From Amycolatopsis marina (lineage in GTDB: Bacteria; Actinomycetota; Actinomycetes; Mycobacteriales; Pseudonocardiaceae), in NCBI RefSeq assembly GCF_900111885.1, contig NZ_FOKG01000003.1, positions 248,001 through 312,000 on the forward strand: a stretch of DNA of 64,000 bases. Reading direction: 5' to 3'. Within the stretch, counting starts at the first letter, position 1. Each line of letters opens with the position of its first letter. The position numbers and the translations under genes are program-made. The notes beneath the pieces were generated by a model. The model was given only the letters and a program-made list of their open reading frames with translations, did no database searches and was not told the DNA's origin. This document shows, in pieces, positions 49,949 through 62,474 of the stretch.

Positions 49949-51907
49949 TCAGAGTTCGTAGAGCCGGGTCCAGTTCTCCCGGCTGGTGAGCTCGGGCGTG
50001 GCGCGCCGGTACTGCTCCTGCACGGCGCGGCCTTCCTTACGCAACCGCTGCATCGTCCGGACGCCGTGCTTGGCCAGTTCGAACATGCGCTGCCGGTCGT
50101 ACTTGCGCACCCGGACGCCCTCCTGCGAGGCGTCGGTGACCACCGCGGTCTCGAACAGCGACACGTGCCACCAGTGGGCCTCGTCGCTGGGGATCGCCCC
50201 GAGGGAGTGCCGGTGCTTGCCGAGCGCCCGGTCCAGGATGCGCTTGAGCAGCACCACCCGCTGCAGACTGGGCCGGGGCGCGGTGTTGATGATGCCGATG
50301 TCGTTGGAGGCGATCCCGGGTACGTCAGTGGCCGGGTACCGCTTCGTCTCCGGGTACCGGGACCGGATCTCGCGGATCTCCTTCATCGCCGCTACGCCAC
50401 CGTCGCGCAGGATTTCCGGGCCCTCGAGGAAGTCCTCGACCGCCTTGATCAGGGTCGCGGTGAGTCCGTACTGCATGCCCAGCAGGTACCGCACGATCTG
50501 GGCGAAGAGCACCCGGGAGACCAGGTTCAGGTCGAAGGGGCTGTGCAGCGCCGCGGTGATGATCGAGTTACGCAGGTTGAAGTAGCGGTGCCACTCGTCC
50601 CAGTCCTTCCAGTGGAAGTCCGCGTGCCAGACACCGGCGCCGGGCAGGGTGACCGTCGGGATGCCGTGCGCACGGGCCCGGTAGCTGTACTCGGCGTCGT
50701 CCCACTGGAAGAAGAACGGCATCGGGTAGCCGATCTCCTTGACCACCTCGTACGGGATGAGGCAGGACCACCAGCCGTTGTATCCGGCGTCGAGCCTGCG
50801 CTCCTGACGGTTCGGCTTGCCGGTCTCCTCGTCCACCCCGAGCAGGTCGGCCGTGGTCAGGCTGTGCTCCACCGGCTGGCCGGGCTCCAGCGTGTTGAGC
50901 CGGGCGTACTCCGCACCGACGTGCAGCTGGTTCGGGTGCAGCAGGTTGAGCATCTGCCCGCCGACGATGATCGGGTCGACGGCGCGGTTGGAGAACGCCG
51001 TCAACCGGATGACCAGATCCGGCTCGAGCAGCACGTCGTCATCCATGAACAGCACGTTCGCGTGCTCGGTCTCGGTGTGCCCCGCGACCTCGTAGAGCCC
51101 GCGGGTGAAACCGCCGGCGCCACCGAGGTTCGGCTGCTTGATGTAGTGCAGCATGTCGCCGAGCTGGGCGGCGACCTCCGCGAAGCCGTCCCGCGAGTCC
51201 ACCGTGTCGGTGCCCTGGTCCGCCACGTAGATGGCGTCCAGCGTCTCCAGCGAGGAGATGTCCCCGGCGAGTGCCTTGAGGTTGCTCAGGCAGTCGTCCG
51301 CCCGGTTCATCGTGCAGATCGTCACCGCGGTCGGGCGGATCCGCTGCGGCGGCTCGACCGTCCAGCGGACACTCTCGACGGTCAGGCGGTCGCCCTCCGT
51401 TTCCAGGTCCAGCCAGAGCGCGCCGCCGTCGTAGAACTTGTCGAGCTTGGCCTCGAGCGTCACGGTCGCCTGCTCGGCTCCCTCGACCGGGTTCACCGCG
51501 ACCACCCGCGGGTCACCCTCGATGTCGGAGGCGCCGACACTGAGCCGCCCCGAGCCGCTGACCACGGCCTCCACCGTGACCGCGCCGGCGGTGGTCCACC
51601 GCTGCCAGTAGCTGGCCGGGAACCTGCCGAAGTAGGTGTTACCGGACACCTTCGCGGCCGGCTCCAGGGTCACACTCGCGCGCTTGCGGGTGGCCACGCC
51701 CCGGAGCACCTCGGCGTAGAGGTCCCTGCTGACCACATCGGACGGACCCGAGTACAGCCCCCGCTGCGCGATCAGCCTGCCCTGGGGCAACCGCTCGGCG
51801 AACGCCGTTTGGTCGGCGCCAGCAGGACTCACATCCCCGACAGAACCATTGGTAGCCGACTTCCGGGGGGTCGCCGAACCGGTGGCCGGTGCTGCTTTTC
51901 CGGGCAT
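49949..51907 (-). CDS. glfT2: Galactofuranosyltransferase GlfT2
   Basis: A 652-residue processive enzyme that polymerises the galactan of arabinogalactan from UDP-Galf. The N-terminal beta-barrel domain (about 40-190) precedes a GT-A domain with AVTICTMNRADDCLSNLKAL, NLGGAGGFTRGLYE, the metal-binding LFMDDDVLLEPD and the catalytic WDDAEYSYRARAHG. A helical C-terminus follows. Length and motif order match mycobacterial GlfT2 (637 residues). ATG 51907 has GGAGG 11 nt upstream. Unlike M. tuberculosis, it is not next to glf here. Confidence 0.95.
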   Translation of the reverse strand: MPGKAAPATGSATPRKSATNGSVGDVSPAGADQTAFAERLPQGRLIAQRGLYSGPSDVVSRDLYAEVLRGVATRKRASVTLEPAAKVSGNTYFGRFPASYWQRWTTAGAVTVEAVVSGSGRLSVGASDIEGDPRVVAVNPVEGAEQATVTLEAKLDKFYDGGALWLDLETEGDRLTVESVRWTVEPPQRIRPTAVTICTMNRADDCLSNLKALAGDISSLETLDAIYVADQGTDTVDSRDGFAEVAAQLGDMLHYIKQPNLGGAGGFTRGLYEVAGHTETEHANVLFMDDDVLLEPDLVIRLTAFSNRAVDPIIVGGQMLNLLHPNQLHVGAEYARLNTLEPGQPVEHSLTTADLLGVDEETGKPNRQERRLDAGYNGWWSCLIPYEVVKEIGYPMPFFFQWDDAEYSYRARAHGIPTVTLPGAGVWHADFHWKDWDEWHRYFNLRNSIITAALHSPFDLNLVSRVLFAQIVRYLLGMQYGLTATLIKAVEDFLEGPEILRDGGVAAMKEIREIRSRYPETKRYPATDVPGIASNDIGIINTAPRPSLQRVVLLKRILDRALGKHRHSLGAIPSDEAHWWHVSLFETAVVTDASQEGVRVRKYDRQRMFELAKHGVRTMQRLRKEGRAVQEQYRRATPELTSRENWTRLYEL

Positions 51908-51973
51908 GAGACTCTGATCCTCCAAAGAGATACCTGCTCGCGGCTGCCAAGGTACACGCCGCGCAATTGGGAG

Positions 51974-52471
51974 TTATGAACGCGGCTCGCGGAAGACGAC
52001 CCACTTCAACATGACGAAATTGATGGTGGTCGCGGTCGCCTGCGAGATGACCCAGGCCAGCGTGGTCTCCCAGGCCGAGGCGGGTATCAGCAACAGCATC
52101 CACCGGTTCATTCCGACCGCGACGAAGAACGTCACGGCGTACAGAAGTACGAAACCCCCAACTTGACCCGCACCTTTTCGCTGACCACCTGCGAAGGTGA
52201 ACTTGCGGTTAAGGAAAAAGGCGGTCGTCGTCCCCACGACGAAACTGATCGCCCTGGCCAAATCGACCCACGGCGCGTCGATCATCCCGAGCGCGAGCAG
52301 GCCACGGTAGGTACCGAAGTCCAGCAGTGCGCAGAAGCCGCCGATGAGCCCGAATCTGAGGAGCTGGCCGACCAGTCCCGGAGACGCCGGACGTCCCACT
52401 GTCACATCTGCCTGCGGATCGGTCGTCACCACTGTCAGCCTCATCGATCGGGTTCGTTGAGTACGGCCCAT
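51974..52471 (-). CDS. GtrA-family membrane protein (Rv3789-like)
   Basis: A 165-residue protein with four membrane segments: [46 protein letters not shown] (GtrA signature NRKFTF), [26 protein letters not shown] and [23 protein letters not shown]. GtrA proteins move or help use polyprenyl-linked sugars; the mycobacterial Rv3789 neighbour of DprE1 is tied to arabinan synthesis. It is divergent from dprE1. ATG 52471 is given; ATG 52444 is an alternative. Confidence 0.9.
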   Translation of the reverse strand: MGRTQRTRSMRLTVVTTDPQADVTVGRPASPGLVGQLLRFGLIGGFCALLDFGTYRGLLALGMIDAPWVDLARAISFVVGTTTAFFLNRKFTFAGGQRKGAGQVGGFVLLYAVTFFVAVGMNRWMLLLIPASAWETTLAWVISQATATTINFVMLKWVVFREPRS

Positions 52472-52543
52472 GCCGAACCGATGGTCATGGACAAAGACAG
52501 AGTGTAGAAGTGGTCACCATCAGGTCACGTTCCGGGAGGCAGC

Positions 52544-52549
52544 TACCCT
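52544..52549 (+). promoter_or_regulatory. Candidate -10 element TACCCT for leaderless dprE1
   Basis: TACCCT ends 7 nt before the dprE1 GTG (52557), the spacing at which transcription would start on the G of the start codon. The nearest purine-rich site (GGGAGG) is about 17 nt upstream and too far for a ribosome site, so a leaderless mRNA is likely. The -35 region is not clear. Confidence 0.35.
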
Positions 52550-52556
52550 GGTTCGG

Positions 52557-53933
52557 GTGAGCGCAGCGACTCCCCTTCCGAGCGAACGCCGGGCACTGAC
52601 CGGGTGGGCACGCACCGCGCCGACCGTGGCCGACGTGCTGAGCACACCGGACATCGAGCTGATCGCGAAGGCGGTGACCCAGGCAGGCGAACGCGGCGTG
52701 ATCGCACGCGGACTCGGCAGATCCTATGGCGACCCGGCCCAGAACGCGGGCGGCCTCGTGATCGACATGACGGCGCTGAACCGCATCCACTCGATCGACC
52801 CGGACAGCGCTCTCGTCGACCTCGACGCCGGAGTCAGCCTGGACGAGCTGATGCGGGCAGCGCTCCCGCACGGACTGTGGGTCCCGGTCCTGCCGGGCAC
52901 CCGGCAGGTCACGATCGGCGGCGCGATCAGCAATGACATCCATGGCAAGAACCACCATTCCGCAGGCAGCTTCGGCAATCACGTCGTGTCGATGGAACTG
53001 CTCACGGCCGACGGCTCCGTGCGCACCCTGACCCCCGAAGGCCCCGACGCGGACCTCTTCTGGGCCACGGTCGCCGGTTGCGGGCTGACCGGGATCATCC
53101 TGCGGGCGACCGTCAGGATGACGCGAACGGAAACGGCCTACTTCCTCGCCGACGCCGACCGCACAGCGAACCTCGACGAGACGATCGAGCTGCTCAGCGA
53201 CGGCTCGGACGAGGCGTACACATACTCCTCGGCGTGGTTCGACTCGATTTCCACCGGCCCGAAGCTGGGACGTGCCGCCTTCGGCCGCGGTTCGCTGGCG
53301 AAACTCGAGGACCTGCCGCCGAAACTGCGGGCCGACCCGCTCAAGTTCGACGCCCCCCAACTGGCCACCCTGCCGGACGTCTTCCCGAACGGCCTGGCGA
53401 ACAAGCTGACGTTCGGCGCCATCGGCGAGCTGTACTACCGCAAGACGCCGAAGCGGGCTCGCGGGCTGATCCAGAACCTCACGGCGTTCTATCACCCACT
53501 GGACATGTTCGGCGAGTGGAACCGCGCGTACGGGTCGAAGGGCTTCCTGCAGTACCAGTTCAGCATCCCGCCGAACGCCTACGAGGAGCTGCGCCGAATC
53601 GTGCGGAAGGTCGCTGAGTCGGGCCACGTGTCGTTCCTCAACGTGATCAAGCGGATGGGCGAGGGCAACCGGGCGCCGCTGTCCTTCCCGCATCCCGGCC
53701 TGATGATCTGCCTGGACTTCCCGATCAAGGACGGCCTCGGCGAATTCTGCAACAAGCTGGACGAGGACGTGCTGTCGGTGGGTGGGCGGCTCTACACGGC
53801 CAAGGACTCCCGGACGAGCGCGGCCACCTTCCACCGGATGTATCCGCGGCTGGACGAGTGGCGCAAGATCCGCCACGCCGTCGACCCGGGGGGTGTGTTC
53901 GCTTCGGACATGTCGAGAAGGTTGGAGCTGTGA
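52557..53933 (+). CDS. dprE1: Decaprenylphosphoryl-beta-D-ribose oxidase DprE1
   Basis: A 458-residue FAD enzyme that oxidises DPR to the 2-keto intermediate on the way to DPA, the arabinan donor. The FAD motif is [17 protein letters not shown] and [16 protein letters not shown] (with the flavin-region His). The C-terminal substrate domain has [13 protein letters not shown]; its Cys385 matches Cys387 of M. tuberculosis DprE1, the residue attacked by benzothiazinones. It ends [11 protein letters not shown] like the mycobacterial enzyme. GTG 52557 gives the family length. dprE2 follows 67 nt downstream. Confidence 0.95.
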   Translation: MSAATPLPSERRALTGWARTAPTVADVLSTPDIELIAKAVTQAGERGVIARGLGRSYGDPAQNAGGLVIDMTALNRIHSIDPDSALVDLDAGVSLDELMRAALPHGLWVPVLPGTRQVTIGGAISNDIHGKNHHSAGSFGNHVVSMELLTADGSVRTLTPEGPDADLFWATVAGCGLTGIILRATVRMTRTETAYFLADADRTANLDETIELLSDGSDEAYTYSSAWFDSISTGPKLGRAAFGRGSLAKLEDLPPKLRADPLKFDAPQLATLPDVFPNGLANKLTFGAIGELYYRKTPKRARGLIQNLTAFYHPLDMFGEWNRAYGSKGFLQYQFSIPPNAYEELRRIVRKVAESGHVSFLNVIKRMGEGNRAPLSFPHPGLMICLDFPIKDGLGEFCNKLDEDVLSVGGRLYTAKDSRTSAATFHRMYPRLDEWRKIRHAVDPGGVFASDMSRRLEL

Positions 53934-54000
53934 GCGCTTCACGCGCATCCGGCGCAACCGGCCCACACCTGTGCACCACCCGATCTTGAGGACAGACACT

Positions 54001-54756
54001 GTGATCGACGCCGTAGGAAATCCCCAGTCGCTGCTGCTGCTCGGCGGCACCTCCGACATCGCGCTCGCGATCGCGGAGAAGTACCTCGCCGAGGGCCCGC
54101 TCCGGATCGTGCTGGCGGCCCGGCCCTCCGCCCGGTTGGATGCGGCGGCCGACCGGCTGCGCGCCGCGGGCGCCTCCGTGTCCACGGTGGAATTCGACGC
54201 CAAGGACACGGCCTCGCACCCCGCGGTGATCGAGAAAGCCTTCGCGGACGGCGACGTCGACGTCTCGGTCGTCGCGTTCGGACTCCTCGGTGATGCCGAG
54301 GAGGTCTGGCAGGACCACGGCAAGGCAGTGGAACTCGCCACGGTGAACTACACGGCCGCGGTGTCGGTCGGCGTCGCGCTCGCCGACCGGCTCAAGCGAC
54401 AGGGCCACGGGCGTGTGGTGGCACTTTCCTCCGTGGCCGGTGAACGGGTGCGCCGGTCCAACTTCCTTTACGGCTCCACCAAGGCCGGGTTCGACGGCTT
54501 CTTCCTCGGCCTCGGCGAGGCGTTGCGTCCGCACGGCGTGCGGGTCACCGTCGTCCGGCCGGGCCAGGTGAAGACGAAGATGACCGAGGGCATGGGCAAG
54601 GCGCCACTGGAGCAGACCGCCGAGCAGGTGGCCGAGATCGCCGTGGACGCGACCCGGAAGGGCAAGGAACTCGTCTGGGCACCGGCGCCGTTCCGGCTCG
54701 TCATGTCGGCACTGCGCCATGTGCCCCGGCCGATCTTCCGGAAGCTGCCCATCTGA
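54001..54756 (+). CDS. dprE2: Decaprenylphosphoryl-2-keto-erythro-pentose reductase DprE2
   Basis: A 251-residue SDR that reduces the DprE1 product with NADH to DPA. The Rossmann motif is [19 protein letters not shown]; the catalytic region is [29 protein letters not shown] (Ser, Tyr, Lys). GTG 54001 has GAGG about 9 nt upstream; the open frame back to 53782 overlaps dprE1 and is rejected. Three palindromic repeats lie after the stop, before the convergent GT-C gene. Confidence 0.94.
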   Translation: MIDAVGNPQSLLLLGGTSDIALAIAEKYLAEGPLRIVLAARPSARLDAAADRLRAAGASVSTVEFDAKDTASHPAVIEKAFADGDVDVSVVAFGLLGDAEEVWQDHGKAVELATVNYTAAVSVGVALADRLKRQGHGRVVALSSVAGERVRRSNFLYGSTKAGFDGFFLGLGEALRPHGVRVTVVRPGQVKTKMTEGMGKAPLEQTAEQVAEIAVDATRKGKELVWAPAPFRLVMSALRHVPRPIFRKLPI

Positions 54757-54766
54757 CCGGAGCCTG

Positions 54767-54794
54767 GCGCGCACTTTCCCGCGAAAGTGCGCGC
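54767..54794. repeat. Dispersed palindrome, copy 7 (centre variant)
   Basis: GCGCGCACTTTCCCGCGAAAGTGCGCGC: the centre GGG is GCG, which breaks one symmetric pair, while the arms (GCGCGCACTTTC) remain paired. It begins 10 nt after the dprE2 stop and is the only imperfect copy of the nine. Confidence 0.8.
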
Positions 54795-54812
54795 ACGTGC
54801 ACTCGCAGTAAT

Positions 54813-54834
54813 CGCACTTTCCCGGGAAAGTGCG
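54813..54834. repeat. Dispersed palindrome, copy 8
   Basis: A perfect 22-bp copy with CG flanks, 18 bp after copy 7 and 28 bp before copy 9. Confidence 0.85.
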
Positions 54835-54862
54835 GCTTTACGCAGCGTCCGCCCAGGTGCGC

Positions 54863-54888
54863 CTCGCACTTTCCCGGGAAAGTGCGAG
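54863..54888. repeat. Dispersed palindrome, copy 9
   Basis: A perfect 26-bp copy with flanks CTCG/CGAG. It ends 20 nt before the stop of the convergent GT-C gene, so copies 7-9 fill the whole dprE2/GT-C intergenic region. Confidence 0.85.
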
Positions 54889-54908
54889 TAGATGGTGCTG
54901 AGCCGAGG

Positions 54909-56444
54909 TCACCACATGGGTTTGGGCGGCCTCGCGTCGGCGGCACCGACCAGGTACAGCTGCTGCGTTCCCGCCCACGGTGAGTGGATCGTCCAGGTTG
55001 CGAGAGCCTTCGCGGGCGGGACACCCGCCGTCACCTCGAGCACCAGCTCCGGGGCCATCGGTCGCTGACTCCGGTCGAAGAACCGGAAGTTCACCTCTGT
55101 CAACGCCCTGCCCACAGTGCCACTACGTCGCTCACTCTCCTCGATCGCGGGAGCGACAGCGCCCCTGTCGGAGAAGAGATCGACGATCGCACAGTCACAG
55201 GAATACGCCAGCGCACCGATCTCACCCGCACTGTGCACGGTCCTGCCCTGGGCGATCGTGGCGATGTCCTGGCCGATGTCGCGATAGCGCTCGGAAGTCG
55301 CGTGATTGCTGGTGATCGGAGAGAAGTCCCTCGGCAACCCCGGCGAGGCATAAGCGAGCGCGCTGACGGTGGCGAGTGCCAGCCCGGCAGCAAGACCGGC
55401 ACGTGCACGCAGGCGTGCGCCCCACGCGAGCAGGAACACGGTGGCGGCGATGATGCTCGGACCGTAGTACCAGTGATAGGGCGGCACATCCAGCCACACG
55501 TAGGCGAGGAAGTGCAGTGCCCCGCCCACCGCCAGTGCGGCGAACGGCACCAGCCTGCGGTCGGCCACCGAGCCGCGCAGCAGGCGCACCAGCCAGACCG
55601 GCCCCGCCACCGTGACGAGCGCCAACGGCAGGAACGACAGCACGGTCTCCAGCGGGAAGTGCTCCCAGTACAGCCCGGCGCCGTTGGTGAAGCTCCACGC
55701 GCCCCAGGACCGCTGCAGCGTCTTGATCACCAGCGTGTCCGGCACCGCCGAACCGAGCGCCAGCCAACTGAACAGGAACCAGGGCAGGGCGACGCCGACG
55801 AACCCGGCCAGCGTCCGCGCCAGACCGGCGAACGCGTCCCTTCTGGCCAGCACCACCACGGCGACCAGCACCAGCAGGTCCAGCCGGATCAGCGCGACCA
55901 GTCCGGCGACCACGCCCACCGCGAGCGGCCGGCGTTCCGCGGCGAACACCATCAGCCATACCAGCGCCGCGGCTCCCAGGCCGATCTCGAGCCCCACCGA
56001 CGAGATGAGCAGCGGGTTCAGCGTGAGTACGGCCATGGTCACCGGCGCGAACCACGACGGCAGGCCCTGCCGGTCGCCGATCCGTCGCAACCCGAGCACC
56101 AGCAGCACCTGGGTGAGCACGAACAGCAGGCCGACGGCGACCTCCGCGTCGCGCAGCACCACGGTGAGCGCGGCCAGCGCGAGGACGTTCAGTGGCGATG
56201 TCGCCGTGTTCGAGGTGCCCTCGGTGATCAGTCCCCAGTGCCCGTGCAGCGCGAGGTTCTTGGCGTACGACAGCGTGATGTAGGTGTCGTCGATCAGGTG
56301 CGGCTGGAGCACGACGAACACCAGCGCCGACACGAGGCCCACAACCGCGGCGAGCCGACGGTCGCTCACCCCGCGGACCTGGCTGCTCGCCGGGCCCGCG
56401 GCCTCGGCACCGCGGTTCGGCGCGGTATGCGGGGTCCAGGACAT
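54909..56444 (-). CDS. GT-C arabinofuranosyltransferase-like membrane protein (AftB position)
   Basis: A 511-residue protein with about ten membrane segments and a C-terminal extracytoplasmic domain (about 390-511). The first loop has LIDDTYITLSYAKNLALHGHWGLITEGTSNTATSPLNV, with the acidic pair DD typical of the GT-C catalytic loop. In M. tuberculosis AftB (Rv3805c) follows ubiA (Rv3806c), and this gene follows ubiA in the same way, so a terminal arabinofuranosyl transfer from DPA is likely. It is shorter than AftB (about 627 residues), so the exact role is unsure. ATG 56444. Confidence 0.7.
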   Translation of the reverse strand: MSWTPHTAPNRGAEAAGPASSQVRGVSDRRLAAVVGLVSALVFVVLQPHLIDDTYITLSYAKNLALHGHWGLITEGTSNTATSPLNVLALAALTVVLRDAEVAVGLLFVLTQVLLVLGLRRIGDRQGLPSWFAPVTMAVLTLNPLLISSVGLEIGLGAAALVWLMVFAAERRPLAVGVVAGLVALIRLDLLVLVAVVVLARRDAFAGLARTLAGFVGVALPWFLFSWLALGSAVPDTLVIKTLQRSWGAWSFTNGAGLYWEHFPLETVLSFLPLALVTVAGPVWLVRLLRGSVADRRLVPFAALAVGGALHFLAYVWLDVPPYHWYYGPSIIAATVFLLAWGARLRARAGLAAGLALATVSALAYASPGLPRDFSPITSNHATSERYRDIGQDIATIAQGRTVHSAGEIGALAYSCDCAIVDLFSDRGAVAPAIEESERRSGTVGRALTEVNFRFFDRSQRPMAPELVLEVTAGVPPAKALATWTIHSPWAGTQQLYLVGAADARPPKPMW

Positions 56445-56530
56445 CGAGGGACACTGTACGTCGCGTCCGTGATATTCCTGTTACCAGGGGGAGACCTGTC
56501 CGAGTCCGGGTTCGGCCTCCCCCGGCATCG

Positions 56531-57454
56531 CTACAGGTAGAACGAGATGAAGAGCGTGACCACCCAGGACGCACCGAGGATCTGCAGCACCCGGTCCCGC
56601 AGGGCGATCTCCTCCGGCTCGCCCGCGTTGCCGCCGTCGACGTCCACGGCGTAGCGCAGCACCGCGACCACGAACGGCACCATCGACACGACCGCCCACA
56701 CCGAATCGGCGGCGCGCTGCTGCAACTCGAAGGCCCACAGGCAGTACGACATGATCAGGATCGCCGCGGACGTCGCCCAGACGAACCGCAGGTAGCTGCC
56801 CGAGTACTTCTTCAGCGAGGACCGGATCTTGGCCCCTGTGCGCTCGAACAGCATGATCTCCGCATAGCGCTTGCCCGCCACCATGAAGAGCGAGCCGAAC
56901 GCGGTGACCAGCAGGAACCACTGCGACAACGCGATCTCGGCGGCGACACCGCCCGCGATCGAACGCATCAGGAAGCCGGAGCCGACGATCGCGAGGTCGA
57001 TCACCGGTTGGTGCTTCAGCCCGAAGCAGTAGCCGAGCTGCACGGCCTCGTACACGCCGAGCACGATCAGCAGCTTGGGATTGGCGAGCAGACCGACGCC
57101 CATCCCGCCGAGGAAGAACACCGCTGCCGCGACGTACGCCACCGGGACCGGCACCAGACCGGCCGCGATCGGCCGGTTGCGCTTGGTGGGGTGTGCCCGG
57201 TCGGCCTCGACGTCGATCGCATCGTTGATCAGGTAGACCGAGGACGCGACCAGCGAGAACGCGACGAACGCGATCACGGCGTCGAGCAGCACACTGCCTT
57301 CGCCGATCAGGCCCGCGGTGAAGGGAGCGGCGAAGACCAGCACGTTCTTGACCCACTGACGGGGTCTCGCCGTCCGCAGCACGCCCAGTGCGACCCCCAT
57401 GGGGCCGCCTCGCCGGGGTTCGGTGACGTCGATGTGCTCGGTCGTCTCACTCAT
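56531..57454 (-). CDS. ubiA: Decaprenyl-phosphate phosphoribosyltransferase (UbiA, Rv3806c type)
   Basis: A 307-residue prenyltransferase-fold membrane protein with about nine segments. It transfers 5-phosphoribose from PRPP to decaprenyl phosphate, the first committed step of DPA synthesis. The first Asp-rich motif is YLINDAIDVEADRAHPTKRNRPIAAG; the second is YAVDVDGGNAGEPEE-like near the C-terminal third. The start ATG 57454 lies 3 nt after the PAP2 stop. It is in an operon with glf, PAP2 and the GT-C gene. Confidence 0.93.
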   Translation of the reverse strand: MSETTEHIDVTEPRRGGPMGVALGVLRTARPRQWVKNVLVFAAPFTAGLIGEGSVLLDAVIAFVAFSLVASSVYLINDAIDVEADRAHPTKRNRPIAAGLVPVPVAYVAAAVFFLGGMGVGLLANPKLLIVLGVYEAVQLGYCFGLKHQPVIDLAIVGSGFLMRSIAGGVAAEIALSQWFLLVTAFGSLFMVAGKRYAEIMLFERTGAKIRSSLKKYSGSYLRFVWATSAAILIMSYCLWAFELQQRAADSVWAVVSMVPFVVAVLRYAVDVDGGNAGEPEEIALRDRVLQILGASWVVTLFISFYL

Positions 57455-57457
57455 AAG

Positions 57458-57969
57458 CTACTTCTTCAGCCTTTTCCGGACGGCGGCCCCGATTCCGGCG
57501 CCGAGAGCGGCACCGGCCAGTACATCGGTCGGGTAGTGCACACCAAGCACCAGGCGCGAGGCCAGCATCGGCGGCACGAGGGCAGGCACGAGGTTACGCC
57601 CGGTCAGCCCGGAGTACACCACCGCGGCGGCGGTGGTGGAGGTGGCGTGCGAGGACGGAAAGCTCAGCCTGCTCGGGGTGTCCACCAGCACCTCGACGGA
57701 CGGGTGCTCCGGGCGGCGCCTGCGCACCACCCGTTTCACCGCGATGGACGCGGCATGTGCGCCCACGACACTCACCGCCCCGGTCAGCCAGTCCCTCCGG
57801 CGCGGCCGGTCCACCGCCGCGCCGAGCAGACCCAGTGCGAACCAGCCGGCACTGTGCTCGCCGAAGTGGGAGAGACCCCGTGCGGCCCGCACGGTCGCGG
57901 GCCGGGCGATCGCGCGCTGGACCGCGGCGAGTACCGCGACCTCGGGTGACGGCTTGCTCGGCTTCAGCA

Positions 57970-57970
<1 letters not shown>
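57458..57970 (-). CDS. PAP2-family decaprenylphosphoryl-5-phosphoribose phosphatase (Rv3807c type)
   Basis: A 170-residue membrane phosphatase with the three PAP2 motifs: KRVVRRRRP, LSFPSSHATSTTAA (catalytic-site His) and SRLVLGVHYPTDVLAG (nucleophile His). It would dephosphorylate the UbiA product to decaprenylphosphoryl ribose, the DprE1 substrate. Its ATG overlaps the glf stop (TGATG), and ubiA starts 3 nt after its stop, so the three are translated together. Confidence 0.9.
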
Positions 57971-61283
<3,313 letters not shown>

Positions 61284-61311
61284 CTGACACGCTCGCTCAA
61301 TGAATTGCGGC

Positions 61312-61382
61312 CCCCGTGTGGCCGGCCTGCCCCTGTCGGCCACACGGGGACCATCGGTCCCCCAGCACCCCCCGGGGGTGCC
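61312..61382. terminator. Cluster of three overlapping hairpins
   Basis: Three inverted repeats share sequence. CCCCGTGTGGCC pairs with GGCCACACGGGG (61312-61349). GGGGACC pairs with GGTCCCC (61346-61362). GCACCCCC pairs with GGGGGTGC (about 61366-61382). The first two overlap, so only one can form at a time. They lie between convergent genes, 29 nt after the membrane protein stop, and probably terminate both. Confidence 0.65.
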
Positions 61383-61444
61383 TTACCGCCCCATGAATGC
61401 ATGGACGCGCCGGTCGGCTATTTGGTTTCCGATCTGACCAGTTA

Positions 61445-62341
61445 TCACTCTTTCGGGCGACCCTGAAGGTCGGGCAGCACGGTGTCCACGACGTTCTCCA
61501 GCACCGACTCATGCCCCTCGTAGGGACCACTGCTGCGCGGCCAGTGGACGACGACGTCAGTGAAGCCCAGCTCCTCTGCCAAGCCGGCGGCGTCGGTGAA
61601 GGCCTGCACGCTGGAGAGGGAGTAGACCGGAGCGGCGTCGAGACTCAGGTAGCGGTGCACCGGGACGTTCGCCTCGGCTCTGCCCGTCTCCTCCAGCGCC
61701 CGGTCGAAGGCCGCCGACTTCTCTGCGACGCTCTTCCACCACTCCTGCTGGGTGTCGGCCGGCCTGCCGGTGGTGACCCAGCCCGCGCCGAAACGGGCGG
61801 CGAGGCGCATGGTGCGCGGGGCGTTCGCCGCGACTAGGAACGGGATTCGCGGCCGCTGCACGGGGCCGGGCAGGTTCCGTGCCCCGACCGCCGTGAAGTA
61901 GGTGCCGGTGTAGTCGAACTTGTCGGTGGTGAGCAGCCCGTCCAAGGACTCGACGAACTCGGTGAACCGGTCGGCGCGCTGCCGGGTGGTCAGCTCGGGA
62001 TAGCCGAGCACCTGCGCGTCGAAGGCGGCGGTCCCGGCGCCGATGCCCAGGGTGATCCGGCCGTCGGAGATGTCGTCCAGCGTGTTGAGCTCGCGCATGA
62101 ACGGAACCGGATGCCGGAAGTTCGGTGAGGCCACGAACGTACCGAGCCGAATGCGCGAGGTCACTCCCGCGGCGGCGGTCAGCGTCGGTACGGCGTCGAA
62201 CCAGGGGCCGTCGACCAGCGATCTCCAGCCCAGGTGGTCGTAGGTCCAGGCGTGGTCGAAGCCATACTCGTCCGCGGCTCGCCACTTGGGTTCTGCTGCC
62301 CACCAGCGGTCTTCGGGGAGGATCACGATGCCAACACGCAC
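61445..62341 (-). CDS. LLM-class (F420-dependent type) oxidoreductase
   Basis: A 298-residue TIM-barrel flavin/F420 enzyme of the luciferase-like family (VGIVILPEDRWWAAEPKWRAADEYGFDHAWTYDHLGWRS, RIRLGTFVASPNFRHPVPFMRELNTLDDISDGRITLGIGAGT, IPFLVAANAPRTMRLAARFGAGWVTTG). The substrate is unknown. GTG 62341 is chosen from the family N-terminus; the longer ORF to 62524 overlaps the divergent HAD gene and is rejected. F420 rather than FMN is inferred from family type. Confidence 0.88.
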   Translation of the reverse strand: MRVGIVILPEDRWWAAEPKWRAADEYGFDHAWTYDHLGWRSLVDGPWFDAVPTLTAAAGVTSRIRLGTFVASPNFRHPVPFMRELNTLDDISDGRITLGIGAGTAAFDAQVLGYPELTTRQRADRFTEFVESLDGLLTTDKFDYTGTYFTAVGARNLPGPVQRPRIPFLVAANAPRTMRLAARFGAGWVTTGRPADTQQEWWKSVAEKSAAFDRALEETGRAEANVPVHRYLSLDAAPVYSLSSVQAFTDAAGLAEELGFTDVVVHWPRSSGPYEGHESVLENVVDTVLPDLQGRPKE

Positions 62342-62474
62342 CCGGTCAACGTAGTGGTTCCCCCCGACAGCTCGCTCGGTGGTCGAACCAAGCCGCCGAA
62401 CCGCCCATTGCTTGCCGCCGGAGACTCTCCCCACGAAAGCGTCCGCGCCGTGAACGATCAGGAATGATGGAGGC

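Noticed and set aside
52485..54341. 618-codon minus-strand open frame over dprE1/dprE2
   Set aside because: Antisense to two clearly identified genes; composition is low complexity without motifs.
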